64,000 bases of DNA, taken from NCBI RefSeq assembly GCF_012927265.1, contig NZ_JABBGF010000001.1, positions 556,502 to 620,501 of the forward strand, read 5' to 3'. The stretch is from Chryseobacterium cheonjiense (GTDB taxonomy: Bacteria > Bacteroidota > Bacteroidia > Flavobacteriales > Weeksellaceae). The notes beneath the pieces are model-generated. The model was not told the DNA's origin, did not search any database, and worked only from the letters and a program-made list of their open reading frames with translations. A program made the position numbers and the translations under genes. Each line of letters opens with the position of its first letter. The stretch's first letter is position 1. This document shows positions 56,208 through 63,418 of this stretch, one piece after another.

Positions 56208-56215
56208 CAAATTTA
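56208..56215 (-). promoter_or_regulatory. -7 box TAAATTTG for the SDR gene
   Basis: TAAATTTG on the minus strand ends 35 bases before the ATG at 56172, in the divergent region shared with the Crp-type gene. Confidence 0.45.
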
Positions 56216-56311
56216 GTTGTGAATAAATCCCGAAAACGAGGTCATTTGACACAATTTTCATATTAATCCAATAAAAAGGATTAATTTTAAATATAATTTC
56301 AGTTTTTGAAA

Positions 56312-56899
56312 ATGTCAGAGATTCTTAAAAATTACTTTCAGAGAGTTCTTCCCGATTTCACGGATGAAAAGTTCAATTTCATCCTGTATAAAAGTCAATT
56401 GATAAAACTTCAACGGAAAGAGATTGTATGCCGGCAAGGTGATATTTGTAATCTGAAAATCTTTGTTGCCAAAGGACTTCTTCGAAATTATTCAACCTCT
56501 GAAGATGGCAATGAACATATTCTCCAGTTTGTTAACGAAATGTCATGGACAACCGACCCCGAAAGTTTCTACAACAATACACCTTCTAAGCTGACGATTG
56601 AAGCAATGGAATCTTCGGAAATCTTCGCTTTTAATCTTGAAGATTTTGCTGTACTGCGAAAACAAATCCCTGAACTCAATATTTTTGTAGAGAACATCCT
56701 GACAAGAAAGTCCATGGAAATCCATAGACGGCTTTTGATGAATATCAGCAGCAGTCCGGAAGAGAAATACCTGGATTTCATCAATACGTATCCTGATATT
56801 TTCAACCGGGTTCCCCTGCATATGGTAGCTTCTTATCTTGGGCTTTCGAGGGAAACATTATCGCGTGTCCGCAGAAATATTCTGAAGACAGTGATTTGA
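56312..56899 (+). CDS. Crp/Fnr family transcriptional regulator
   Basis: I use the ATG at 56312 (MSEILKNYF), not the TTG 6 bases upstream; this gives 195 residues. The N-terminal beta-roll (KLQRKEIVCRQGDICNLKIFVAKGLLRNYSTSEDGNEHILQF) and the C-terminal winged helix (RVPLHMVASYLGLSRETLSRVRRNIL) are clear. No cAMP-contact residues or Fe-S cysteines are evident. It is divergent from the SDR gene and may regulate it. Confidence 0.9.
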   Translation: MSEILKNYFQRVLPDFTDEKFNFILYKSQLIKLQRKEIVCRQGDICNLKIFVAKGLLRNYSTSEDGNEHILQFVNEMSWTTDPESFYNNTPSKLTIEAMESSEIFAFNLEDFAVLRKQIPELNIFVENILTRKSMEIHRRLLMNISSSPEEKYLDFINTYPDIFNRVPLHMVASYLGLSRETLSRVRRNILKTVI

Positions 56900-57076
56900 A
56901 ACTTTTATAATCCAGTCGCCAGGACTCGTTTATAAGAATTACGAAATGGAAATTTCTTTATTTTTATATCTAAATATTACCATCTTTAATGTAGATCTTA
57001 ATACCATTTCTTATAGTGATAATACATTTGCATTCTTTCTTATAGGTATTTTATAAGGAAGTTCGTTTAAAAAAGA

Positions 57077-57109
57077 AAGCCCCCAACACCTTGAAAGCAT
57101 TGGGGGCTT
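57077..57109 (-). terminator. Terminator of S1b
   Basis: AAGCCCCCAA and TTGGGGGCTT (arms at 57077-57086 and 57100-57109) form a 10-bp perfect stem; the minus-strand transcript continues into TTCTTTTTT. Confidence 0.85.
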
Positions 57110-57131
57110 ATATAAAATTCCCTTTTTTTTA

Positions 57132-57677
57132 TTATAAAGCAGTCGCAGTATACGTTACGGTTTGTGTATACGTTCCTGCTGGTTTTCCTAAAATATCAGA
57201 AGAAGATGATTTTGCCGCTGGAATCGTGTAGTCCAGATTCAATGTCAATGCGCTTCCCAGCGGGGCATTTGCTACTAAAGTCTGATCAGCTGCGGATAAC
57301 ACAACCGCGTTTTTTGTACCACCCATGGTTCCGGCCGCTGCTGAAGTTTTAATGGTCAAAACATTTACAGGAATTAAGTTGGTTCCATTGATAAAATTCG
57401 CACCCCCTGCTTTTACTTTTACATCGAAGCTCTTGGTTGAAGTCACTTTCAAAGCGTTGGCTTGAGCCACTGTTTTTTCCGAATTATAGTCCGCTGCAGT
57501 AACATAGTTAAAAGCAACTGCACCACCACCTGCAGTACTTCCGTTATCGATAGAGATTACATCATTCAGGGTAATGTTTACAGTGGTTGTTGCCGTAGTA
57601 TTCTGTGCCTGGATGGTGTTTGTTCCTAATACGAATGCTCCGATAGTTAATGCTGCGATTGCGATTTGCTTTTTCAT
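57132..57677 (-). CDS. Pilin-like secreted subunit S1b
   Basis: The 181-residue product is identical to S1a in every residue; only silent or non-coding changes are seen in the DNA. Same signal peptide and beta-sandwich body. Its own terminator follows, and it is not next to chaperone genes. Confidence 0.8.
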   Translation of the reverse strand: MKKQIAIAALTIGAFVLGTNTIQAQNTTATTTVNITLNDVISIDNGSTAGGGAVAFNYVTAADYNSEKTVAQANALKVTSTKSFDVKVKAGGANFINGTNLIPVNVLTIKTSAAAGTMGGTKNAVVLSAADQTLVANAPLGSALTLNLDYTIPAAKSSSSDILGKPAGTYTQTVTYTATAL

Positions 57678-57730
57678 AATGATATTATTTTATTTTTTAT
57701 TCTTGTTTAATTGTCCTCTTTTGAACATTA

Positions 57731-57788
57731 CAAATGTACATCGGCAATACATTTTTCTCTGTAGTGGAACATGGAAGTTGATGTAGTG
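57731..57788 (-). promoter_or_regulatory. Subunit promoter with two TGTAGTG repeats (S1b)
   Basis: TACATTTG at 57738-57731; TGTAGTG at 57760-57766 and 57782-57788, again 22 bp apart. Confidence 0.55.
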
Positions 57789-57887
57789 AAATCGCCACAG
57801 ATATTTCGTTTATTCGTTTAAAAATATAAATCGTCATTAAATGATAATTCTTTTTAAGGCACATTTCTCTATATCAATTAAGACATA

Positions 57888-57920
57888 CAAAAATCAAAGA
57901 CCTCCCGTAGGAAGCCTTTG
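57888..57920 (-). terminator. Terminator of S2b, one pair weakened
   Basis: Same hairpin as at 52942-52973, but copy B has A in place of G (CAAAGACCTCC), so one base pair of the stem is lost (A opposite C). Confidence 0.6.
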
Positions 57921-58022
57921 AACACCAAATCACAAAATATTAATATGATAAAATTAACTTTTCAGTCAGGAAATAATTTTGCTAGCATCCTGAATCTGGA
58001 TTTGCAGAAAAAATTCAGCAAT

Positions 58023-58565
58023 TTATAAAGCAGTCGCAGTATACGTTACTGTTTGTGTATACGTTCCTGCTGGTTTTCCTAAAATATCAGAAGAAGATGA
58101 TTTTGCCGCTGGAATCGTGTAGTCCAGATTCAGTGTCAATGCGCTTCCCAGCGGAGCATTTGCTACTAAAGTCTGATCAGCTGCCGATAACACAACCGCG
58201 TTTTTCGTACCGCCCATGGTTCCGGCCGCCGCCGCTTTAATTGTCAGAACATTTACAGGGATTGTGCTGGTTCCATTCATGAAATTCGCACCTCCTGCTT
58301 TTACTTTTACATTAAAATTCTTTGTTGAAGTCACTTTTAAAGAGTTGGCTTTAGTAACCGTCTGATCAGAGTTGTAATCTGCTGCAGTAGCATAGTTAAA
58401 GTCAACTGTATTGCCGATTGCCGTACTTCCTGCGTCGATAGAGATCACATCATTCAGGGTAATATTTACGGTTGTAGTTGCCGTAGTATTCTGAGCCTGG
58501 ATAGTGTTTGTTCCTAGTACGAATGCTCCGATAGTTAATGCTGCGATAGCGATTTGCTTTTTCAT
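58023..58565 (-). CDS. Pilin-like secreted subunit S2b
   Basis: The 180-residue product matches S2a except for one missing alanine (A-A-A-G where S2a has A-A-A-A-G) at the GCC-repeat site (58225-58233). Own promoter and terminator. Confidence 0.8.
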   Translation of the reverse strand: MKKQIAIAALTIGAFVLGTNTIQAQNTTATTTVNITLNDVISIDAGSTAIGNTVDFNYATAADYNSDQTVTKANSLKVTSTKNFNVKVKAGGANFMNGTSTIPVNVLTIKAAAAGTMGGTKNAVVLSAADQTLVANAPLGSALTLNLDYTIPAAKSSSSDILGKPAGTYTQTVTYTATAL

Positions 58566-58618
58566 AATGATATTATTTTATTTTTTATTCTTGTTTAATT
58601 GTTCTCTTTTGAACATTA

Positions 58619-58676
58619 CAAATGTACATCGGCAATAAACTTTTCTTTGTAGTGGAACATGGAAGTTGATGTAGTG
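58619..58676 (-). promoter_or_regulatory. Subunit promoter with two TGTAGTG repeats (S2b)
   Basis: TACATTTG at 58626-58619; TGTAGTG at 58648-58654 and 58670-58676, spacing 22 bp. Confidence 0.55.
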
Positions 58677-58714
58677 AAATCGCCACAAGTATTTTCGTTT
58701 ATTCGTTTAAATAA

Positions 58715-58750
58715 GAAAGCCCTCAACACTTTTAAGTGTTGAGGGCTTTC
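58715..58750 (-). terminator. Terminator of S3
   Basis: GAAAGCCCTCAACACTT and its reverse complement, a perfect 17-bp stem, 22 bases after the S3 stop codon. Confidence 0.85.
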
Positions 58751-58772
58751 CTCAAATCGTTGTTTGATATAA

Positions 58773-59315
58773 TTATAAAGCGGTCGCGGTATAAATAACT
58801 GTTTGCGTATATGTTCCGGCAGGTTTCCCCAGAAGCACCTTCGATGCTTTTTCCGCCGGAATAGAGTAAGCAATATTTAAAGATTGTTTAGCGCCTGAAG
58901 CTGCATTACTTACCAGTACCTGATCATTTGTAGATAAGGTAACCTCATTCAGGGTTCCCACTAAACTTCCGCCCGGTACTGCTTTTACCTGTAATATATC
59001 TACCGGAATTACGTTCGCGCCACTTACAAAGTTTGCGCCTTCAGATTTTACTTTGACATCAAAATTTTTGGAGGAAATGATGACCAAACTGTTGGGAACC
59101 GTCACATTTTTTGATGAATTATAATCTTTCGTACTCCCATAATTAAAATCTATAGTGCCTCCTGACGCAACAGTGCCTGCATCCAATGCAATAACATCTG
59201 CTAAAATAATATTTACTGATGTAGTTGCCTGTTCAGAATTTTGTGCCAGAACCTGGTTGGTTCCTAAAGCGATTGCTCCCAAAGACAGTGCAGCGATAAA
59301 GATTTGTTTTTTCAT
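58773..59315 (-). CDS. Pilin-like secreted subunit S3
   Basis: The 180-residue product has a related but distinct signal peptide (MKKQIFIAALSLGAIALGTN), followed by QATTSVNIILADVIALDAG, IDFNYGSTKDYNSS, FDVKVKSEGANFVSGA and the end GTYTQTVIYTATAL. It is clearly homologous to S1 and S2 but more divergent. It lacks the TGTAGTG promoter type; its upstream DNA is unrelated. A remnant of a second copy is at 53786. Confidence 0.8.
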   Translation of the reverse strand: MKKQIFIAALSLGAIALGTNQVLAQNSEQATTSVNIILADVIALDAGTVASGGTIDFNYGSTKDYNSSKNVTVPNSLVIISSKNFDVKVKSEGANFVSGANVIPVDILQVKAVPGGSLVGTLNEVTLSTNDQVLVSNAASGAKQSLNIAYSIPAEKASKVLLGKPAGTYTQTVIYTATAL

Positions 59316-59733
59316 GATAGAATAAATTTAAAGGAACTGTAATTAAAATGATGCCATTCAAATAAATTATACTGACAAATATCATTAAAATCAAATCTAG
59401 TAACATTATTTGATATTACCAAGAGTTATTTTATATAAATTAAAATGCTGTAAATCTGGTTTTTATAAGTATTTTTCTCTTCATTCAGGTAATTCTTGCC
59501 GTGATATTTCACCCTAAAATGATAAACAAATGTCGATTTTCTGAATTAAGAACAATTATTTTCTCATTCAGCAGCAACGATGTATCCTACACCTGACCGG
59601 TGTAGTTTATGAACAGGAATCGTTAAGCTACCAATATATTAATTCCTATATGATTCTTGATTTTGCAACAACCGTAGAGGGTTTTACGGTAAAATGCTGA
59701 CGGGTAACTAAGTATAAGTGATTACAAAAATAA
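59316..59733. other. Intergenic region, 418 bases, with two small hairpins
   Basis: No gene seen. CTACACC/GGTGTAG (59587-59605, 5-base loop) and ACCGTA/TACGGT (59671-59690) are short hairpins; neither has a proper T tail. The S3 promoter should be near 59330-59400, where GATATTTG is a one-mismatch -7 box on the minus strand. Confidence 0.4.
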
Positions 59734-60102
59734 TTACTGGGTCATGGTGAGATTAAGATCATGTTGCAGATCGATCCAGGCTCCTCCGTTGTACACATGC
59801 TTAAAGCCTCTTTCTTTTAAAATCTGCTCTGCCTTTACACTTCTTAATCCATGTGAACAGACCGTAATATAAGTTTTAGCAGGATCCAGCTCAATATATC
59901 GATCCCGGATCGTACCCAGAGAAATGTTTTTTGAACCTTTTATGTGTCCTGTTCTATATTCTCGTTCAGTTCTTACATCGAGGATTACAGCTCCTTTTTC
60001 CACCAGCCGGTCAAGTCCGTTGTCCAGCGTTTGGAATTTATAAATTCTGTAGGCAATATATAAGGCAATAATGATTACGCAGCCTAATAAAACGCTCTTC
60101 AT
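59734..60102 (-). CDS. Membrane-anchored rhodanese-like protein
   Basis: The 122-residue product has an N-terminal membrane segment (about 4-20) and a rhodanese domain: AVILDVRTEREYRTGHIKGSKNIS is the typical opening, and the active loop C-S-H-G-L-R with Cys82 (TVCSHGLRSVKAEQIL) is intact. It would transfer sulfur to an unknown acceptor. Its start overlaps the end of the DUF3817 gene by 4 bases; last gene of the TetR-controlled operon. Confidence 0.92.
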   Translation of the reverse strand: MKSVLLGCVIIIALYIAYRIYKFQTLDNGLDRLVEKGAVILDVRTEREYRTGHIKGSKNISLGTIRDRYIELDPAKTYITVCSHGLRSVKAEQILKERGFKHVYNGGAWIDLQHDLNLTMTQ

Positions 60103-60401
60103 AGCCTGCTTAATATTTTCCGGTCAATATAAAATGTGCCAAACGGTATCATGCAGGCGAGCAGTACGATCCAGGTTGTTTGTTTAAATTTCCAGTTTTG
60201 TTCGACACCTACACTCAGCGTACTGAACAGAAACAGCAAAAATAAAGAACCGTGAATAGGCCCCATTGTTTTTACCATGGCCGGATTACCCAATCCATAT
60301 TTTAAAGGTACTGCTATAAACACAAGCACCAATAAAGAGATACCTTCAAGAATGGCGATCAATCTTAATCTTCCGATTTTAGTTTTTAATAAATGTATCA
60401 T
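60099..60401 (-). CDS. DUF3817 membrane protein
   Basis: The 100-residue product has three hydrophobic helices with the DUF3817 pattern LRLIAILEGISLLVLVFIAVPLKYGLGNP, then GPIHGSLFLLFLF and a closing helix followed by K-rich residues. Family function unknown. It lies 1 base after the 152-residue gene and overlaps the rhodanese gene by 4 bases. Confidence 0.9.
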   Translation of the reverse strand: MIHLLKTKIGRLRLIAILEGISLLVLVFIAVPLKYGLGNPAMVKTMGPIHGSLFLLFLFSTLSVGVEQNWKFKQTTWIVLLACMIPFGTFYIDRKILSRL

Positions 60402-60402
60402 A

Positions 60403-60861
60403 TTATCTTAAATAAGGTCTATTAGCTAAAGGCGAAAATGGCCAGGGAATGGCAATAAATATAATTACCAGAGCGATACCATAATAGAGGAGTATGGTTC
60501 TAAACTTTTCTTTATCAGAAACTTTTCTTTTTGCAAGCGCAGATCCAACGGTGATTAAGGTAATGGAAAAGAGCATTAAAATCATATGAATCAATCCAAA
60601 AAAAAGAAGATCGAGTGATTCTTTAGCTACTCTGAAATTTTTCCAGAAATAGGTTACCAATGGACTTTGGGAATACAGGATAATACCAAGAATCAACTGG
60701 AAATGGGCAATCGTGGCAGTCCAATGTCGTAACGTATTGTCATTTCCTGAAAACTTCTGATTATTAAAATAGCCCTTGCATGATCTGAAGATAGAGAAGG
60801 TTATGCTTACAAGAACTAACCAACGCGTAATAGAATGTAAAAAAATCAGTGTCTGATACAT
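60403..60861 (-). CDS. Small multi-span membrane protein
   Basis: The 152-residue product has four hydrophobic helices: TLIFLHSITRWLVLVSITFSIF first, HWTATIAHFQLILGIILYSQSP second, then LLFFGLIHMILMLFSITLI and ILLYYGIALVIIFIAIPWPF. Several histidines (H9, H46, H53, H92 region) could suggest a haem-b or metal site, but this is a guess. It is the first gene of the operon, right after the TetR-type operator. Confidence 0.75.
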   Translation of the reverse strand: MYQTLIFLHSITRWLVLVSITFSIFRSCKGYFNNQKFSGNDNTLRHWTATIAHFQLILGIILYSQSPLVTYFWKNFRVAKESLDLLFFGLIHMILMLFSITLITVGSALAKRKVSDKEKFRTILLYYGIALVIIFIAIPWPFSPLANRPYLR

Positions 60862-60882
60862 TATTATATTTTAATAATGAGA

Positions 60883-60920
60883 CAAAGGTAAATAAAAAAC
60901 ATACTAACTGGTATGTTTTT
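60883..60920 (-). promoter_or_regulatory. TetR-type operator over the promoter of the rhodanese operon
   Basis: AAAAACATAC (60895-60904) and GTATGTTTTT (60911-60920) form a perfect 10-bp inverted repeat with a 6-base spacer. On the minus strand the -7 box TACCTTTG lies at 60890-60883, just downstream, so a bound repressor would block the promoter. The palindrome can also act as the terminator of the TetR gene, which ends 11 bases upstream of it. Confidence 0.75.
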
Positions 60921-60931
60921 GAGTAAAAAAA

Positions 60932-61522
60932 TTATCTCTGACTGTTAAGATATGATTTAAGTCCCTTAAGGAAAACCAGATACAACGACTTGGACGTTTC
61001 CAGCTTTCCCAGGTTTCTAATGCCCCAATAGCCTGACAATACAAAAACAGTAATCTCTTTCGGATCAGCATTGGTATTAATGAGTCCTTTCTCCTGGCTG
61101 TTTTTGATGGCTTGGATCATGGCCTGTTCCCAGTTTTGCGAGAGTTCGTTCAAAGTCATTGTAAAATCCCTGTTCCAGGGTGCCATTTCCTGAGTCAGGT
61201 TGGATGCAGGACATCCGCTTTCTAATGTCATCAAAGGATCATTAATCAAAAGATGATAGATTAGGTTATAAATAGTTTCCAATGCGTCATCTGCACGTTT
61301 TAAGGGTTCGATAAAGTTGGTTGAAAAAATAGGTTTTAACAGTTCGTTCAGAATGGCAAGGCCCATCTCATCCTTAGTCTTGAAATGATAATAGAATGCT
61401 CCTTTTGTAACGTTAGTTTTTGCAATGATCTCATCCACACTGGTAGTCTGGTAACCATTATTGTAGATGAGGCCAAAAGCTGTTTGAAGAATATGAAGCC
61501 GTGTTTCCTGTGATTTTTTCAT
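60932..61522 (-). CDS. TetR/AcrR family transcriptional regulator
   Basis: The 196-residue product has the TetR helix-turn-helix at its N-terminus (about 8-55): RLHILQTAFGLIYNNGYQTTSVDEIIAKTNVTKGAFYYHFKTKDEMG. The C-terminal part (about 60-190) is a helical ligand-binding domain with SGCPASNLTQEM, like the C-terminal domain of AcrR/YxaF-type regulators. It faces the same way as the three-gene operon downstream and has the operator 11 bases after its stop. Confidence 0.93.
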   Translation of the reverse strand: MKKSQETRLHILQTAFGLIYNNGYQTTSVDEIIAKTNVTKGAFYYHFKTKDEMGLAILNELLKPIFSTNFIEPLKRADDALETIYNLIYHLLINDPLMTLESGCPASNLTQEMAPWNRDFTMTLNELSQNWEQAMIQAIKNSQEKGLINTNADPKEITVFVLSGYWGIRNLGKLETSKSLYLVFLKGLKSYLNSQR

Positions 61523-61734
61523 TTAAAAGTATCCTGGCACGTTTGCAAAGTAACAAATTATATTTCGTAGAATACAGCGATTCCCCAACTTGTTTTTAAT
61601 AATTTTCTAAATATTTAACGTGTTAAAATTATTAAGATTACAATTCATAATAATAACATTTTTATTTTTTAAATCTTTTAAATTTTTAAATTTTTCCGGT
61701 CGAAAATTCTCAGCAGTTCATTTATAATATGCAG

Positions 61735-62628
61735 TTATTCAGGTTGGATGATGACAAAACGAACGAGTGGAAACTCACGTTTTACCGTCTCGCGGATGCG
61801 CTGTATGGCTTGTGTAATCTCTTCCGTATCAAGATGGTCCTTAAAGTCGATGATGAGCATCAGAACCACTTCTTCGGGAGACTGGTAGGTGGATAAAATG
61901 TTCCGTGTTTTCACCACAGCGGCATCCTGTTCGCTAAGCTTTATAATCTTTTCCCTTGTTTCGGGTGCGATGCCTTCTCCCATCAGCAGGCTTCTGCTTT
62001 CCCTTGCAAGAATCAGCGAGACAAACACCAGAATCAATCCCACAATAACGGAGGCGACACCATCCAGTTCAGGGATATGGAAATAATAGCCGATTCCCAT
62101 TAAGATCATAACCACCACCAGACCCGCTACGGCTGCGCCGTCTTCAAAGACGACCAGAAAGCTTGCAGGATCTTTGCTTTTGACGATGGAGTCCCACCAT
62201 CTCTTACCATTACGGGTCTTGTTGAACTCCTTTGAGGAAATCAGCAGCGACGTACCCTCAAACACAAGAGAAAGGATAAGAACGACATAGTTCCAGAAAA
62301 TATTTGTCACGAGTTCAGGTTCCCTGATATGTAATATTCCTTGGTAGACAGACAGTCCTCCGCCCAGCCCGAATATCAGGATTGAGACCACAAAACACCA
62401 GAAGTAGAGCTCTTTTCCGTATCCTAAAGGATGAGACTCATCCGGCGCTTTTTGGCTTCTCTTTAATCCATAGAGCAGCAACAGCTGATTGGTGGTATCA
62501 ACGGTGGAGTGTATTCCTTCTGAAATCATCGAGGAGCTGTTGGTAAATGCTCCTGCTATAAACTTTGTCAAGGCGATCAGCAGGTTGGCAGCGAGTGCAC
62601 TGTAGATAGACTTGCGGTTATTGGCCAT
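61735..62628 (-). CDS. Cation diffusion facilitator (CDF) family transporter
   Basis: The 297-residue product has about six transmembrane helices and the CDF metal sites: FTNSSSMISEGIHSTVDTTNQLLLLYGL carries the H-x-x-x-D-type site in helix 2, and DGVASVIVGLILVFVSLILARE the second. The C-terminal cytoplasmic domain (about 215-297) ends with EFPLVRFVIIQPE. These carriers export Zn2+, Fe2+ or Mn2+ against H+. Alone on its strand. Confidence 0.93.
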   Translation of the reverse strand: MANNRKSIYSALAANLLIALTKFIAGAFTNSSSMISEGIHSTVDTTNQLLLLYGLKRSQKAPDESHPLGYGKELYFWCFVVSILIFGLGGGLSVYQGILHIREPELVTNIFWNYVVLILSLVFEGTSLLISSKEFNKTRNGKRWWDSIVKSKDPASFLVVFEDGAAVAGLVVVMILMGIGYYFHIPELDGVASVIVGLILVFVSLILARESRSLLMGEGIAPETREKIIKLSEQDAAVVKTRNILSTYQSPEEVVLMLIIDFKDHLDTEEITQAIQRIRETVKREFPLVRFVIIQPE

Positions 62629-62687
62629 TTTGTATAAAATTTAGCATAAAGTGAAAAATTATATAATGAATACACTTAAACATTGAT

Positions 62688-63065
62688 CTATAGACTGGTG
62701 AAAAGATAGCCGATCAGAAAAATGCTGACAGACATGATCAGGACTGTCACGGTCAATATCAGCGTATTATTTCCGATAAAAATGTTCTCTTTGATCTTCC
62801 TGTGAGTGCTCCGGTAGTTGAGGTAGGAGAGGAACAGTGTTGCCATACCCGCGGCAACCAGAACCATGCCGGTCAGTCCGGAATAGTCCTTTTGAGTATG
62901 GATAATCACGCGATTCGAGTCCAGTAGGGTGATTTGTTTAAGGAATACGGAAAACTTCACGAGAATCAGCCCGAAACCCATTAGTGCTACCGAGGTCCTG
63001 AGCCAGGCCAGGAAGGTCCTTTCATTGGCGAGGTAGTCGCCGGTCTTGTTTTTATCGTCATTCAT
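62688..63065 (-). CDS. DUF202 (YidH-type) membrane protein
   Basis: I start at the ATG at 63065 (MNDDKNKTGDYLANERTFLAWLRTSVALMGFGLILVKF), which is the conserved N-terminus of the family; the longer frame upstream is not. The product is 125 residues with three membrane helices and the ANERTFLAWLRT motif of DUF202. Role unknown. It is separated from the CDF gene by 59 bases on the same strand and may share its transcript. Confidence 0.9.
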   Translation of the reverse strand: MNDDKNKTGDYLANERTFLAWLRTSVALMGFGLILVKFSVFLKQITLLDSNRVIIHTQKDYSGLTGMVLVAAGMATLFLSYLNYRSTHRKIKENIFIGNNTLILTVTVLIMSVSIFLIGYLFTSL

Positions 63066-63113
63066 AACGCTGTTGTATGATATTCTTAAAAACCAATGCA
63101 AACGGTAATCCAT

Positions 63114-63418
63114 TAAAAGCTAATACGGATAATTTCTTTTCTTAATATCCTAAGCCCTGCTCATATAGTCATTTAGCACTAATATTTCTGGCATTTCAGC
63201 GACTCTCTCCGTTGGGAGAAGCGTCTTGCTCGCTTTGGCAGATAAAACGATCTACTGCAAATTGACCTCATCCGAAGTTTACAAGTAGTAATGATCGTAA
63301 CATAAGTCGTGCTTCACGCGACAAAACCCTCAATCTGGCTTCATATTTCATCAATTGGGATACATCAATTGTTTTTTATGGATGCATCTTTGTAATGTAA
63401 ATTTAAAATAATTTGAAA
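63114..63418. other. Intergenic region with GC-rich tandem hairpins
   Basis: 305 bases without a trusted gene. In an otherwise AT-rich stretch, 63205-63240 holds TCTCC-GTTG-GGAGA followed at once by AAGCG-TCTTGCT-CGCTT, two small hairpins in tandem. See findings. Confidence 0.4.

Larger units (their letters stand above)
57129..58823. repeat. Duplicated block, copy B
   Basis: Counterpart of 52180-53835. It contains S1b, S2b and the 3' end of the intact S3 gene. Homology on the left begins a few bases after the S1 stop codon. Confidence 0.85.

Noticed and set aside
52180..58823. Mobile element or integron-like cassette as the cause of the duplication
   Set aside because: No transposase, integrase or attachment site is seen, and no terminal inverted repeats bound the blocks.
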